From: Incurvaria masculella
Lineage: Eukaryota; Arthropoda; Insecta; Lepidoptera; Incurvariidae
Assembly (NCBI GenBank): GCA_946894095.1
Contig: OX335656.1
Span: 6,835,001-6,899,000, forward strand
Length of the DNA: 64,000 nucleotides
Direction: 5' to 3'
The translations under genes were made by a program, and so were the position numbers. Below the pieces are notes generated by a model, which was not told the DNA's origin, ran no database searches, and saw only the letters and a program-made list of their open reading frames with translations. This document shows positions 32,220 to 44,136 of this stretch, piece after piece. Each line of letters begins with the position of its first letter. Position 1 is the stretch's first letter.

Positions 32220-34601
32220 GCAAAGGCTTGTCATATTAGGTGTGACATACGCATTGACGTAAATATTACTACGGAAGGACAGGCCCTTCCATACAACATA
32301 AATGGAGCAACAAAATTGGTGTTGTCATGCGCCTGTGCGTCGCCTCTGGCTAATAATGTGCCCTAAAAATGCCCAATTGTGTTGTAAAACCGTGCAACAA
32401 TTACATAAAAACGCAAAGAAAGACGGAATATCGGAATATCGCAACAGGCGACGAATTTTCTTAAGGTGGCCCATCCCGCTCATCTCCCCATACAAAAGGG
32501 GAAAGAAGATCACGCCCATATTTCTTGTCAGAGATCCAAAATTTTGCTCAAAATAGCTTTATTTGATCGAACTAGATGTCTGATGACCATTGGCATTGTA
32601 AAATTGTGTTTGGTTATAAGGTCCGAAAGTTCGCATTTTTCGCGCGTTTTATACAATAACTTTGGAGGTGGATTACGCAATGATAAAGTAAGAACATCTT
32701 AAAAAAATTAGTTATCAGACATAGCTTATTTAATCAAGATTTATAATCTATTTGGTTTCGATTTTTTACTACAGCGGTCGTGGTTTACTTTTAGCTATAA
32801 GTCGTTTTGAAATTAAAATTTTCGTAAATCTTACCAAATCAAACACTATGCACATTGTCTTTTTTGTGGACATGTTGCATCTTCCTCATCACGGAGCCTG
32901 TTTTATTATTTGAAACAGAAAGGGGTCCCAGAGTGCAACAGCACGGTTTTGTACAGTGCCCGCGAATGAGTTAGGCCCGCCGGGTTGGGCCACCTTAATG
33001 AGAATATCCTTTCCTATTACATATCACTGTACATACGTGACGAAAAACTTCAAACAACCTGAGGACGCCTAACTACTTCACTCCGATACAGCGAATTCTG
33101 CAAACGCGCATAGCTCGCATGAAATCAAACGTAATGTATTGGTATTGCCATGTATTGCACTACTCGATGAGTGGCGCAACGCTTAGAGTAGCGCTAGCAA
33201 TCGCAAAGATTGCGCCCCGCCGAGTGTGCAGTTTGCCGAAAGTGCTAGCACTGCTCGTCTCGGACCAGTCCGGGGTATCTCGCGGCGATATCGTGCGGGT
33301 AGGAGACAATGCGGGGTAACAAGATACGGTGTAACAAGGCGCGTGCTGATCGCGCACGGGGAGGAGTCGACACGGACTTGCCCCACGCAAATTGATACGG
33401 AACCCTGCGACATCTCTCCACGGCGACTTGATTAAACTGTTTATTTCATTCGAATTTTCGCAGATAGTGCAAAGTGTTGATAGTGCAAAAAGTTCGCAAA
33501 AGTGCCTCGTATTTAGGTTTGTTTTTATGATGTTTCTAATGTTTGATTTTTTTTTTTGTATATTTAATGGATACGACATTACCGTTGTCTGATTAATTTG
33601 AATATCAGCGACATCTCCATTTGAAGCATTGTTATCATATTTTGAAACTAATCTGAAAATATGTTTATTGTTTAATGTCTAATGTTTAACTTGATGTTTA
33701 CGCCTACACATATTTCGTCATCTTTATAATAGAGTCGGGAATGATGGTATGAGATTTGGAACACCTGATCTATGTAGTTGGATATTGTTAATTATTTTTT
33801 ACATTTTTTCTTCAGCGGTACACATCATAATCTCAACTATGAGACGGCTGGACACCCATCGGCTTCCGAATTCCGGATCGAAAAAACATTGCCAGCCGGC
33901 CAATTTGTTCTTCACATTAGGTTTGAAGGACCCCAACTTTAAGTTTGCGTATTAACTTCACACTTCACCAAGAATAGACAGTTTATCGATTTCGCGTTGT
34001 TTTTTTTCGGCCAACCAACTTTTTTCTTAGTGTGGTGGCTAAAGTTTAGCAGACAGAGAAAAAAATAGTAAGTGCTAGAAAGTAGGTATGCAGCCGTAGT
34101 ATGGTGCGTTGTGGTTGATACGACCAAGGTTATCTTGGGCAGTTGGGTGCTTGGACTTGATGCACTGTGCGATAAAACTCCACCCGGGTTTTTTTTTATA
34201 TTGTACAATATTTTTCTTTCAGGATTTTTTTACATTTTGCCTTTAAAAAATAACCACCCACAACTGAATGGGTAATTTATCTAAAATAGATAAACTTAGC
34301 TGAAAACCGAGCTAGGAAGCGTGCAAGCACGCCTAGCAAAATCTTCCGAGCCATCCATCTCGCCGGGATCCGACTGTCATTGTGACCGCCATTTTACCTC
34401 AAGTGCTCAATTCACTTCCCCGACGACGCTCACATTATTTTGTATCGATGCGCTCGTCTCTACATATCCCCGCCTCACAATATCGCCCACCCCGAACAAC
34501 GAGTAAGGAAGGACGGGAGACGCGATCGAATCTCATTTGTATGGTGGCAACGTAGTACGAGCCAAAACGCCTAACTGCAATTTGTTCGCTTAGGATTTGA
34601 A
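32220..34601. other. Intergenic with CpG-rich patch at 33170-33430
   Basis: The patch produces overlapping frames of 66-139 codons on both strands, none with a recognisable domain. 33838-33925 has a faint LINE-3'-end look (GCCAGCCGGCCAATTTG) that I do not call. A GC-richer stretch at 34320-34560 lacks a frame. Confidence 0.4.
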
Positions 34602-34750
34602 ATGGAATGAATAAATACTTTATTTGCAGCTATACGGTACAAAAAGGCGTAAATTTATGCCATAAGGCATTCTCCACCATTCAACCTTAGAGATGTAGGA
34701 GAGGTGCAGTGAGGCCGGCAAACAAATAAACGTAAAACAAAATGAATTAA
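34602..34750 (-). mobile_element. LINE 3' end (tail)
   Basis: On the minus strand GGTGGAGAATGCCTTATGGC, ATAAATTTACGCCTTTTTGT and a terminal AATAAAGTATTTATTCATTC are the 3' untranslated end of a LINE type related to the one at 2455-2625. No coding part is visible. Confidence 0.6.
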
Positions 34751-34999
34751 AGAAAATATTAACTAACCTAAAAATATGGATTTATATATTAAAATAAATT
34801 ACATACAAATACGTACATACACTTAAACATATTAATAGACATAAGATCATATAAGATACACATACACATATATTATATACACATAGATTTCGGGAGGCGC
34901 AACATCGAATGTTCGTTGCACTTTACAGGATGTTAGAACGGCCACTACATACATTTCACCTGCGTAATCCTCACATTTTTCCAAGACCATTTTTTTCTC

Positions 35000-35140
35000 T
35001 AAGGTGTCCAGTTACCAAGACATGATTTTTTTAAATGTATGTTTTCGTCTAGTGTAATTTGACGCTATGTTGTAACCGTGCATAAGGACGCTATGTTGTA
35101 ACCGTGCGTATGTAAGGTCTTGACATGAAACTTAGATTTC
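35000..35140 (+). repeat. Interspersed repeat with a 26-bp tandem duplication
   Basis: Same repeat as 18560-18690 in the other orientation. The segment GACGCTATGTTGTAACCGTG occurs twice in tandem (units 35061-35086 and 35087-35112) where the other copy has it once, a duplication private to this copy. A SINE-tail-like scrap (ATATTAGCCATCTATG) follows at 35188-35204. Confidence 0.75.
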
Positions 35141-35204
35141 ATATGACATGTCAGGCTAATGCCATGTCTATAGGTGTCATATTAGCCATCTATGTCCAGT
35201 TATT

Positions 35205-38200
35205 CAAAACGTTCCCACGTTCTTACGGAACATTCGATTCTTTTTAATTCTTCTTCTTTCTGAATTTCTTAGAGATTGAAATTTACACTTTTGCTTACAG
35301 CTTGATAGCAAACATTTCTTACAATGATTTTTTTATGATATTTAAAAGAGAAAAAAAATTACGTAGAGATTAACAGTTCTCTCGATGTTTATACCTTGAT
35401 TACAAATTTGTAAACTTAGACTAAGTGGACGTTAAAAAGAATTCAGCGAAGTTTCTTGCCAGTTCTTCTTCGCCGTGAATGCTTAACTGGCTAATGATAA
35501 AATATGACAAATTCGAGAAGTTGACAAACAACATTTGGATTTTAAATATCGAATAGAGTAAAAAACAAGAGATTTCCTGGTCCTTAATAGGAATTAAAAA
35601 ACATTCCCAAATTTCATTACAATCGAATGATTTAGGAACGCATAGAGGACAAACACGCAAACATATTTTTTTATTACCTAGCTTTTCCCTTTCAAGGTGC
35701 CTTGTAGACTAGATTAAGAAAATGTTTCCGTCGTAATTACAAAAGGACGTCAGTTTAATGATTTTTTTTATGTCGAATATTATATAAACACGAAATAAAA
35801 TTACAATGAACTGAAGCTATCTTAATTTAATACTAAAAAATCTAACATCTAAAGTAAAATATATTTAGATTTATTGAAGATAGATAACATATTTAGAGAT
35901 CTGGACTCGTAAAACATTGAATCATACTCAAGTAATCCACTTGTAAGTATAATTTGAGCGACATTAATTGGATTTTTAGCGACATCTACATTTTAAAGGA
36001 TTGTTTTCAGATTTTGAAAAAAAAAGTGAAAAAGATTGTAGAAGAGAAGAGATTTTGGTCGTGACATTGGTCGGAAGCAGGAGAAAGGAGGAATATTATT
36101 TTCGAAATCTGATTATACATATGACATATTTTATTTATTTCCTAAGTTGGAAACATTTTTTGGATACCTTTTAGGTTCGCACCATTATTACTCCTCTCTT
36201 GTCGTGTTGTTGTATCATTTGAAATTCGAATTTACCAAAAATATAATTTTCCACGCTGAAGGAAACACAAAAAATACTCCAAAACATGGAAAATTCGATA
36301 TGTTATACGCACTTAATAATATAGTAGATCCATATAGACATCTCAATCACACGTAACAATGGCGTGGCTACGTTTCCGGTTGTCTTGCGGTACGGACAAC
36401 GGACTTCAATCAGCACACACAGCCGAGGCCGTCTAGCGTAGCGTAGCCTACAAATTGATACGATAACTGAACACAATGTCCTGCCAGGATTAGGACGGTC
36501 AAAGCTAAGGTAAGTCTATGCATGTGTGCGTATGATAATGCTATGGTTAGATTATTACATTGCTAACAGCGAGTCGGTCTGTCTTCAGATGCATTAATAA
36601 TATGTACTTAAGTCGCATCGACGGTAGACTAAATTGATATTTTTGTACATAATACAATCATTTGAATTCTCACGCCAGCAGTAAAATGTTATAAGTTAAA
36701 ATAAGGTAAAACGCGAGTGTTAATAAAAAGTAAATTATTGATAACTAATGCATATTCTACCTGTCTAACAATTCGTCAATGTTATAACCTAATGTAACTA
36801 AACAGGCTGCTAGAAAGCAGTCATTAATCATTATGAAACATTCAAAGAAAAAAATGTATTTTTAAACCAACGCAGTATTTACTGGTAATAATTTTGGCCC
36901 TTAAACCATACATTTTAATGGAACTTGATATAGATGGCCTACTGTCAAAACGTTAACCTTACAAACCGAACGGAAGTTTTTTTGGGGACACAGCCACCCG
37001 TGCTGAGAGAGAAAAGCCAAATCCATCCCACTTCGCGAAACCACGCTCAGCGAGGCACCACACCGTCGGCTTTGCGGACTATCGCTGAGATATCAACCTT
37101 TTTTTTAATTCACTTTTGAAGACTCTCAGGTTTTAGGTTACGAAAGATACCCGCCGGCAATTTAAAATCCTGGCGGTGCGGCAGCGAATGAGTTTGAAAA
37201 ACGTTTAGCTCTCAAAATCCTGATGGGAAACCCACGCCCCAAGGTGGTGCTCTGATTCTCGGCGGCGGGTGCTCCGGACATATTGGGAGGAATCCAATTC
37301 TAAATATACATTCCTACCGTAACTTGAAAGGTCGTCAACCTGAGGGTAATCTGATCATCGATTGACCACCATCTCCACTCCAGTCCGCTACGACACACGC
37401 GTGCATAGAACGCGTCCGGCCTCACTCAGACGGCACATGACGACAAATTGGATCTGCATTTGCGTGTAATTTGGTCGCGATGAAACTACTCCGCCCCGCC
37501 CCGTCGCCCTCCCGCCGCCGCCGCCGCCGCAGGCTGCTGCGCCGAATTATAATTACAGTCCACTCGCTCGCGGCTCCCATTTCCATCCAACTACAGCTCT
37601 AAAGCAGTCAGTCAACTCGACACGATCTTTAATCTATGACACAATGGACGAGTTGCACGCACTAACCACGCGGCGCTGAAAAATACATCAGCTTGAACAA
37701 CGTTGTGCACATTGAATAAACATTTTAAACTATTGACAAAAACTACTTTTCATAAATTCCAAAAAATGAGTTCTCGGCTATATAGACCGCATGCTTTTAT
37801 TGGCGAGGGCAATCCAATACATAGATTCGGGGAGAAAAAGATCATGCAGCCCCATCACATACAGTTTTCAAATAAATATTTCATAAAGATGTTACATTTA
37901 TATATAATTCGTGTCGAACACAGCATACATTTAATATAACAGAATACTATCAATAGATTAAAACCACATTGCATTAAAAACTGTCGACAATCAGCCTGAG
38001 CATTTTGATTTTGACGAATACATACAAGTAGTCAACTTAACTAATTGCGTAGTTAAGATGGTTATACTAGCAAATGCGAATGGTTTGATTGCGTTAAGTT
38101 CCTGATCTCTATGGAATGAGAACATGAAAAAAAACATTTATAATTCCAGCTAACGTTCTACCAAAATAGAAAGAAAAATGTTACAGAAATTTTAATTATA

Positions 38201-39191
38201 TGCATGAAAAAAAATTTTGAAGTCAGGTCTCAAATATATTCTTTTTCAAGTTTTGTTCAATTCTATATTTATTTCATTACCATTTCAAAGATCTTAACAT
38301 TATCTACCCATTCAGCGATGAACATGTTTAACTTTTCCCCAATTTCTTTAACGACACAATAAACGGTTTCACGCGTTATGCGGGTTGGTTACATTTAGAA
38401 AAAAATATTTCGAGCTGCTCTAACTGAGCGACGTCGGGCTCTGGCTATCTCGTTTTAATCGCAAAAATTGGTCCAAAGTGTTTAGGTATGAGGATGCTCT
38501 TAATTCTATATAATATTCCACAGTAGAAGAATAGAGTTGAACCAAGTATTCATTTATAAGTTAAAGTTTAACAAGTGATGTAAACTGACTGTGATATTAA
38601 ACGAACGTAAGCCCAATCAGAGCATAAGCCCCAATGTCACACAAGAGCCTATTTACGATAAATCCAAAATTCACCGTTTGTATATTGTTATTTCTTTTGT
38701 ATCAAAAATATTTAAAAAAAATACATACCATTCCACCAGCACAAACTACGAACTGGTAAATATTAGGACAAAACATATCAGTGTTAACATTTGCGCAATC
38801 TTCTAGTTTCAATGCATCGTAGTTGAGACACTGGCTACCACGTTTTTCTACTGTGACCACACGCTCGGACATCCGTCAGAGGGTGGATTTTTGCGTGAAA
38901 TTTTCCGAGCAACCTGCATGCGTTGGGTGACATTAATGTTCGCGATTGCAGGGAAATGTTGCAGGGAATTTTTGAGCGACTACTCTGCTTAACTACGTGC
39001 ACGGCATGACGCGTGGTTGCCTTCCGTGCTGCGTCACGTGGGCGTAATGGGGTTTAATGTTGCGTTTGCGATGAAACGAAAATAATTAACGCTATAAGTG
39101 TTTCATGCTCAAACACTCTTTTTGTGTGAATATGATACGAATATGTACCATGAATCAACCTTGAAAGAGAGAACTCTTTTGATATGACTGC
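35205..39191. other. Repeat-poor 4-kb stretch
   Basis: No SINE, LINE or DNA-element remnant that I recognise. AT-rich overall with balanced or GC-rich blocks at 36360-36480, 37000-37650 (including a CCG run near 37514-37530) and 38830-39060. All frames are under 80 codons and lack motifs. The low repeat load could mean constrained non-coding sequence; I cannot test this without another genome. Confidence 0.45.
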
Positions 39192-39762
39192 ACGGAAAAA
39201 AAATGTGCTTTGCTAAACTGCTTACTGTTTTAGCACAGCTAAAATTCGGTAATTTATGGTAAAGTATTTCTCATTACTAATTATGTATTACGGTAAGTAT
39301 CTTTTAATGAGCCAAAACTGTGAATATTAAACAGTTATTTTAACCGATTAAACAGTACCGCTTGGTGAAAATAACACGTGTGACAGATCGGATGATTTTT
39401 TGACTGTTATCTTAACTGATCGAACATTACGGTTATAAATTAGGCGTGTAACTGTCCAGTTTAAAGAGGTACAGTAATTTTAACAGATTGGACTGTACCT
39501 TTTGACTGAATATAAGAAGTAAGTAAGAATGGATAAAATACTTGAGCTAAAAACAATTTTCACACAGTTAGGGGAAGAGTAAGAGGAAACAGTTATTGCA
39601 CACAGTTAAAAAAAATTAAAAGAAACAGTAACATTTAATGTTTAATGCTAACTGTTGTCACTCAGTTACAGTAACCGATTTGCTGAGTTGGTTCTATTTT
39701 AACGTTGCGAAACGGTTGTTATTATAGGAATTACAGTTAGATTCGCTGATTTTTTTTCCTGT
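39192..39762. mobile_element. AACAGT-rich element with imperfect terminal inverted repeats
   Basis: The left end is ACGGAAAAAAAATGTGC then TTTGCTAAACTG. The right end, on the opposite strand, is ACAGGAAAAAAAATCAGCG then AATCTAACTG, so the ends match as imperfect inverted repeats of about 28 bp. The 571-bp interior contains roughly two dozen AACAGT, AACTGT or TAACCG hexamers in both directions. No frame is present. It resembles a MITE; I see no clear target duplication. Confidence 0.6.
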
Positions 39763-39845
39763 AAACAATTTAAAGAATGCTGCACTCGAAATAGCAAACA
39801 ATCCTTTCCAGATTAGTGCGTCTACCAATTCCGCTACCGGCTCTA
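39763..39845 (-). mobile_element. tRNA-like SINE head fragment
   Basis: On the minus strand, GCCGGTAGCGGAATTGGTAG followed by ACGCAC matches the head of the second SINE family at 55195 and 55995. The B box is degenerate (ATTTCGAGTGC). It abuts the AACAGT-rich element at 39192-39762, which may be its downstream partner or only a neighbour. Confidence 0.5.
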
Positions 39846-41780
39846 TCATTAACTTATAACTGAGATGATTACATTATAGTATCTCTGCCTATAATCTATG
39901 CCTCCAAATAACACAGTGTTTAATATTGTACTTACATACTTTGTTTTAATGCTTAGCCTGTGCTGCGGGCATTGACTGTAAATACTGAAAATACAAACTT
40001 GTTACCGATGGCACCAAAAATATATTTGGCATGATACGATAGAACCATCTAGTTAGATTGTGAAGGAAAAGTTAAGTAAAATATATTTTCATTATCTGCT
40101 AAGCGTAGTTTTACTACAAAATAAGATAAATTACATTGAAAAAAGCTTCAATCAATAAGTACGTTAAAACTAACAATAAACTGGCTGTCGCAGGTCAAGT
40201 GTTCTCGAAGAGTTCAGCCACGGAAAGGCGGCGGAGGAGGCGGCAGTTTTCCGACCACCTCGGGAAATTATTTTCATTTGCGCATCCTCCGGCAGGAAAT
40301 TACCTCTCGGCCAACTTTTAATTGGGACCAACTCTTTGAAGGCGCCACCGACTCCTCCGCTAATCCACTGTAATTGTTTGAAGAAGACCGTCGAGTTTCG
40401 GCAGCTCGCCGTCACACGCCCGCGGAATGAAATGCTCACATTCATGACGAGAGCACTTCTAAACTATGAACCACGGTTTTAAAGGTTCCAGTTTCCGAGA
40501 TTAAAGAATGAGCTTAAGATATTCGTTTTAGTATATAAGAAAAACGGCCAAATGCGAGTCGGACTCGCACACCGAGAGTTCCGTACCATCGTACAATATT
40601 TAACACAAAAAAATCACTTTTTTTTCATACTTTAATATTTATATTTTTTTAATTTTACCTATGTGTTATTATAGCCGCAAAATAAACACACACTCTGTGA
40701 AAATTTCAGCTGCCTACTTATTATGGTTCATGAGATACAGTCCTGTTACAGACAGATGGACGGACGGACAACGGAGGCTTATTAATAGGGTTCCGTTTTC
40801 ACCCTTTGGGTCATCGATCACTAGCTACTAGTTCTCACATAGCAAATCAATGTCAACGGCAGGCGCATACTTATGAGCGTATAGGCTTAAACATACATAT
40901 GTGCTTTTCTGTGTTTGTTTCGTTCAGTTCATAACATAAAACAAAATTTACAAGATACGAAAAAATATTTTACATGAGACAATTATATAAATTATAAAAA
41001 CAAATTATATCAAAGATTCCACGGAAAAAGTTATGGATACACTTAAACTTAGATATGCAGATACCAGATACCACACTAAAATCGAAGTAAGTTTTTTCCT
41101 GGTCCACCCTCCGTTGCGTCAATAAACTGTAGTCCTGTAAATATGGTTCCTGAAGAAAGGAATCCGTTTTCAAAGAGTGCGTCGCTTCAAAAACATCAAT
41201 CCTAGGCTGTATAGTTGAATACGTACTGGTTGTTTTGGAGCACCGAGCAAACCATCTTGCTACTATATGGCTTTTGATCGACAGAACGCAACCGACGTCT
41301 CTTGGGCCTGGTTAAAGAAAGGGTTTTTTAAGACATTACGTCAGTTTTTTTTTTATCGTATGGAGTCAACTAAGGTTCCTTCAATTCACAAAAAGTTACG
41401 TGTTATATTGCAAGTTAACGTAATCATAACGTTTACATCTGTTGGTACAAGCGGGCCTATCTAGATCCATAATTCAGTTTTACATCCCTGTTGCCTCGCT
41501 GGATGAAGTAGCAGGAGCGTGTAAACTTCTTCGTTGACACGAGGCAGCAGGAGGGGGGGTGAGGAGGGGGGGGGGGTTAGCGCGACACCGAGTCGCGAGA
41601 TAAGTAAGCGCGCTCAGCGCTTGCGGCGGCGGCGGCTGCGGAGGCGCCGGAGGAGGCGGCGGGGGAGGCGCGTGCGGTCAGCGGCTTCGGCGATTACAGC
41701 GACACCGGTGGCGCGCCGGAGGTCATGCAGTACAGAACGGACCGGGTAGCGTTAATGGCGGTCTGAAAATAGAAGAGAAG
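39846..41780. other. Intergenic with GC-rich patches
   Basis: 40190-40440 and 41520-41740 are GC-rich, the second strongly CGG-rich with an Arg-rich 71-codon frame that is only composition. The family B element at 40540-40811 lies between. Confidence 0.45.
40540..40811 (+). mobile_element. Family B element
   Basis: Starts AAAAACGGCCAAATGCGAGT, then GTTCCGTACCATCGTAC, GCCGCAAAATAAACACAC, TTTCAGCTGCCTAC, only about three GACG-type units (GGACGGACGGAC) and GGGTTCCGTTTTCACCCTTT. Orientation is opposite to 28478-28822. Confidence 0.84.
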
Positions 41781-42064
41781 AAGGCCAAGTTCGAGTCGGA
41801 CTCGCACACGAAGGACTCCGTACCATCGTACAAGATTTAACACATAAAATCACGTTTATAGTATGGGGGCCCCCATTTCATTTTAACTTTTTTTTGTTTT
41901 ACCTATTTGTTGCTGTAGCGGCAAAATAAATACACACTCTGTAAATGTTTCAGCTGCCTTCCTATTACGGTTCATGAGATACGGCCCTGTGACAGACGGA
42001 CGGACGGACAGCGGAGGCTTACCCTTTGAGTGCCGACGGAACCATATTACGGAAACTCTAAAAA
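41781..42064 (+). mobile_element. Family B element
   Basis: Starts AAGGCCAAGTTCGAGTCGG and contains CTCCGTACCATCGTACAAG, GTATGGGGGCCCCCATT, GCGGCAAAATAAATACAC and a short GACGGACGGACGGAC run. The 3' end is rearranged (ACCCTTTGAGTGCCGACGG). It follows directly on a GC-rich patch. Confidence 0.82.
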
Positions 42065-42324
42065 GGTAAAGTGACATTTAGGGCAGTCTACGTCGTCAAT
42101 CGCTCTGCTAGGCCGCTAGAGAACGACTATTCTACTCACTATCGTCTGTCTGTTTCGTCATTCTTACTTATTCGCTCTAATGTTCGCATTACATTTTGTC
42201 AGCCTCGGTAGCCCAGTGGTGCGACAAAGCACTCAGAGTGAGCATTTATCTGTAGATATCACAATTTCCATTATGGAATTACAGTTTTAACAAATTATTG
42301 AAATGTTTACTAGCGCAACACACT

Positions 42325-42505
42325 ACATGGGAACATGGCAACATTGAACTGTATGGAAAATGCAGACAATGTTCTTAGCCGCTTCTACCGTCATTGATTA
42401 AACATGACGGTACCAACCCGGGCGGGATAAACTCTACCATAAACTTAGTGAGTATCTACAGTTTTAAGTGGAATCCAAACCACGAACGACCAATACCTTA
42501 ATCGA
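42325..42505 (-). mobile_element. SINE family A, body fragment
   Basis: Plus-strand text ACATTGAACTGTATGG, GCCGCTTCTACCGTC and AACCCGGGCGGGATAAAC identifies a minus-strand body. Some 110 bp upstream, 42202-42240 reads GCCTCGGTAGCCCAGTGGTG, the start of the 5S-type head on the plus strand, so pieces of two copies appear to meet here. Confidence 0.65.
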
Positions 42506-42688
42506 CTCTTACGACACGCACTGGAAGAAATGCAGAGGGCTCAGTTGTATTCTTGCGATGAGATAGATTATCCTTAAGACTGTCGTTACATTATCAATTC
42601 CGCACACTACGGGCGATAACTGTTTAAATGCCCTAATTGTTATACAAGGTTTTTTGGTTTCTAAAATATATAGTCAAAACGTATGTGT

Positions 42689-42821
42689 GTATGTTTTTTA
42701 TTTACCTTTTAAATTAGCTAATATTGGCTAATAAACATTGAAAAAAAGTTATCCATTTTTTGATGTCATTTAAAAAAAATACTGGAATATGCGGAAATTA
42801 ACATACAAATAAAAAACATAC
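42689..42821. repeat. 133-bp segment bounded by a 15-bp inverted repeat
   Basis: GTATGTTTTTTATTT (42689-42703) and its exact complement (42807-42821) flank about 100 bp of AT-rich sequence. Possibly a very small MITE, but AT-rich chance pairing cannot be excluded. Confidence 0.45.
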
Positions 42822-43854
42822 GGACATAGAATCAAGCTATTCTAGGTGATTAAAATTGTTTCATTAAAATCTGACAACTTTTAGAAGTAGTAAAACGTCG
42901 ATTTCGCTATTTTTATTTGTAGTCGGCGTGGAAAATTGTGCGATGGCCAAAGGGCAAATGAAAATTAATGAAAAAAATAAAAAGAAAATATTTATTAGCT
43001 TATACTTACTTGATCTCTAAATATAAATATACTCATTAATAAATATATGTAATGATAATTAATTTAACGAATGTAAAGAATGAATCGTGAAAGTAATGAG
43101 TAACAAAAAATTAGCAATTAAAATAGGATTAGTAAAATAAATAAACAGCATATATCAACAAAAGGACCAAACACAGCTATGACTAGTCTGACATATTACT
43201 AAAGCTAGTCGCTGATTTTAACTTTGGCCTGTTTCTTATAAGTGACGTGTTTTAATAATTGTGATCATCAATTGAAAAGAGATCATTTCCTCAAACGTTA
43301 ACTTCACGACAGTCTATAGAGCCGCTGAACCCACACAGCGACCCTTCTCTACTCCGCGGAAGCAGCCGCGCGTGTACGTTACTAGATGGCGCAGGCAGAG
43401 TCGTTAGCCCGCAACACCGCACAGCCGACCCCTTCTAATTGTACATTAATTTCGTACAATGCCGCTCCCTCATGCGATGGCGGAAAACATGCTCGGACGG
43501 TGGGTGGAGGTGCGACGCAACGGTGGGGAAGACCAGTTTTTTTTTCATCCAGCCCTAATTAAGTGCCATCCATTCTTATTTTTCATTTTAAATAAGATAG
43601 ATATTTTTTGTCCAAAATTACCTGGGTCTATTCCTCAACCGTCTATGAGTTATTATTTAATCTATGAATGCAGCTTTTCATATATCTAATTGTATTGTTT
43701 ATTCATTATCCATAGACAGTACACTGCACTCGGATTTGTCATATTTTAGCATTGGCCAGTTCAGCAAAACAAAACACACCGAAGGAGAACTGGAAAGAAA
43801 CTCCGCTGTTTTTTTTTTCAACGTCCACTTAGTCTAAGTTTACAAAAGGGTTTG
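42822..43854. other. Intergenic with CpG-rich patch at 43310-43530
   Basis: AT-rich flanks and one GC-rich patch with short frames lacking motifs. Confidence 0.45.
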
Positions 43855-44136
43855 TCCATGGTTCGGAATCCATGTAAAACTGTAGGTCCCCTTCCCCTAC
43901 TAGGTGGTAGGGTTTAAGCCCGCCCGGGTTGGTACCATCGCTTTGGATGAAAAGATGGTCGAAGCGGAAATGAAATATTGTCCGTGTTTTTCATCCAGTT
44001 CAATGTAGCCGTGCTCATAAAGGGAAGGTCCTGGCAGGGCACCTAATTCCTTCGGGAATGTGGTGTATTGGGCTAATATCATAACGGTAGTTGTGTGGTA
44101 TTAGCTGTCCATGTCAGGTCGCATAAAAAAAATACA
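43855..44136 (+). mobile_element. SINE family A, 5'-truncated, well preserved
   Basis: About 280 bp nearly identical by eye to the body and tail of 31809-32219, starting at TCCATGGTTCGGAATCC and ending TCGCATAAAAAAAATAC. The head is absent. The clean sequence and A-tail suggest a comparatively recent insertion. Confidence 0.85.

Noticed and set aside
33160..33579. 139-codon minus-strand frame
   Set aside because: Overlaps frames in several other phases in a GC-rich patch; no motif.
33838..33925. Possible LINE 3' end near GCCAGCCGGCCAATTTG
   Set aside because: Only one short motif resembles the other copies; too little to call.
41534..41749. Arg-rich 71-codon frame
   Set aside because: Translation of a CGG-rich tract; not protein-like.
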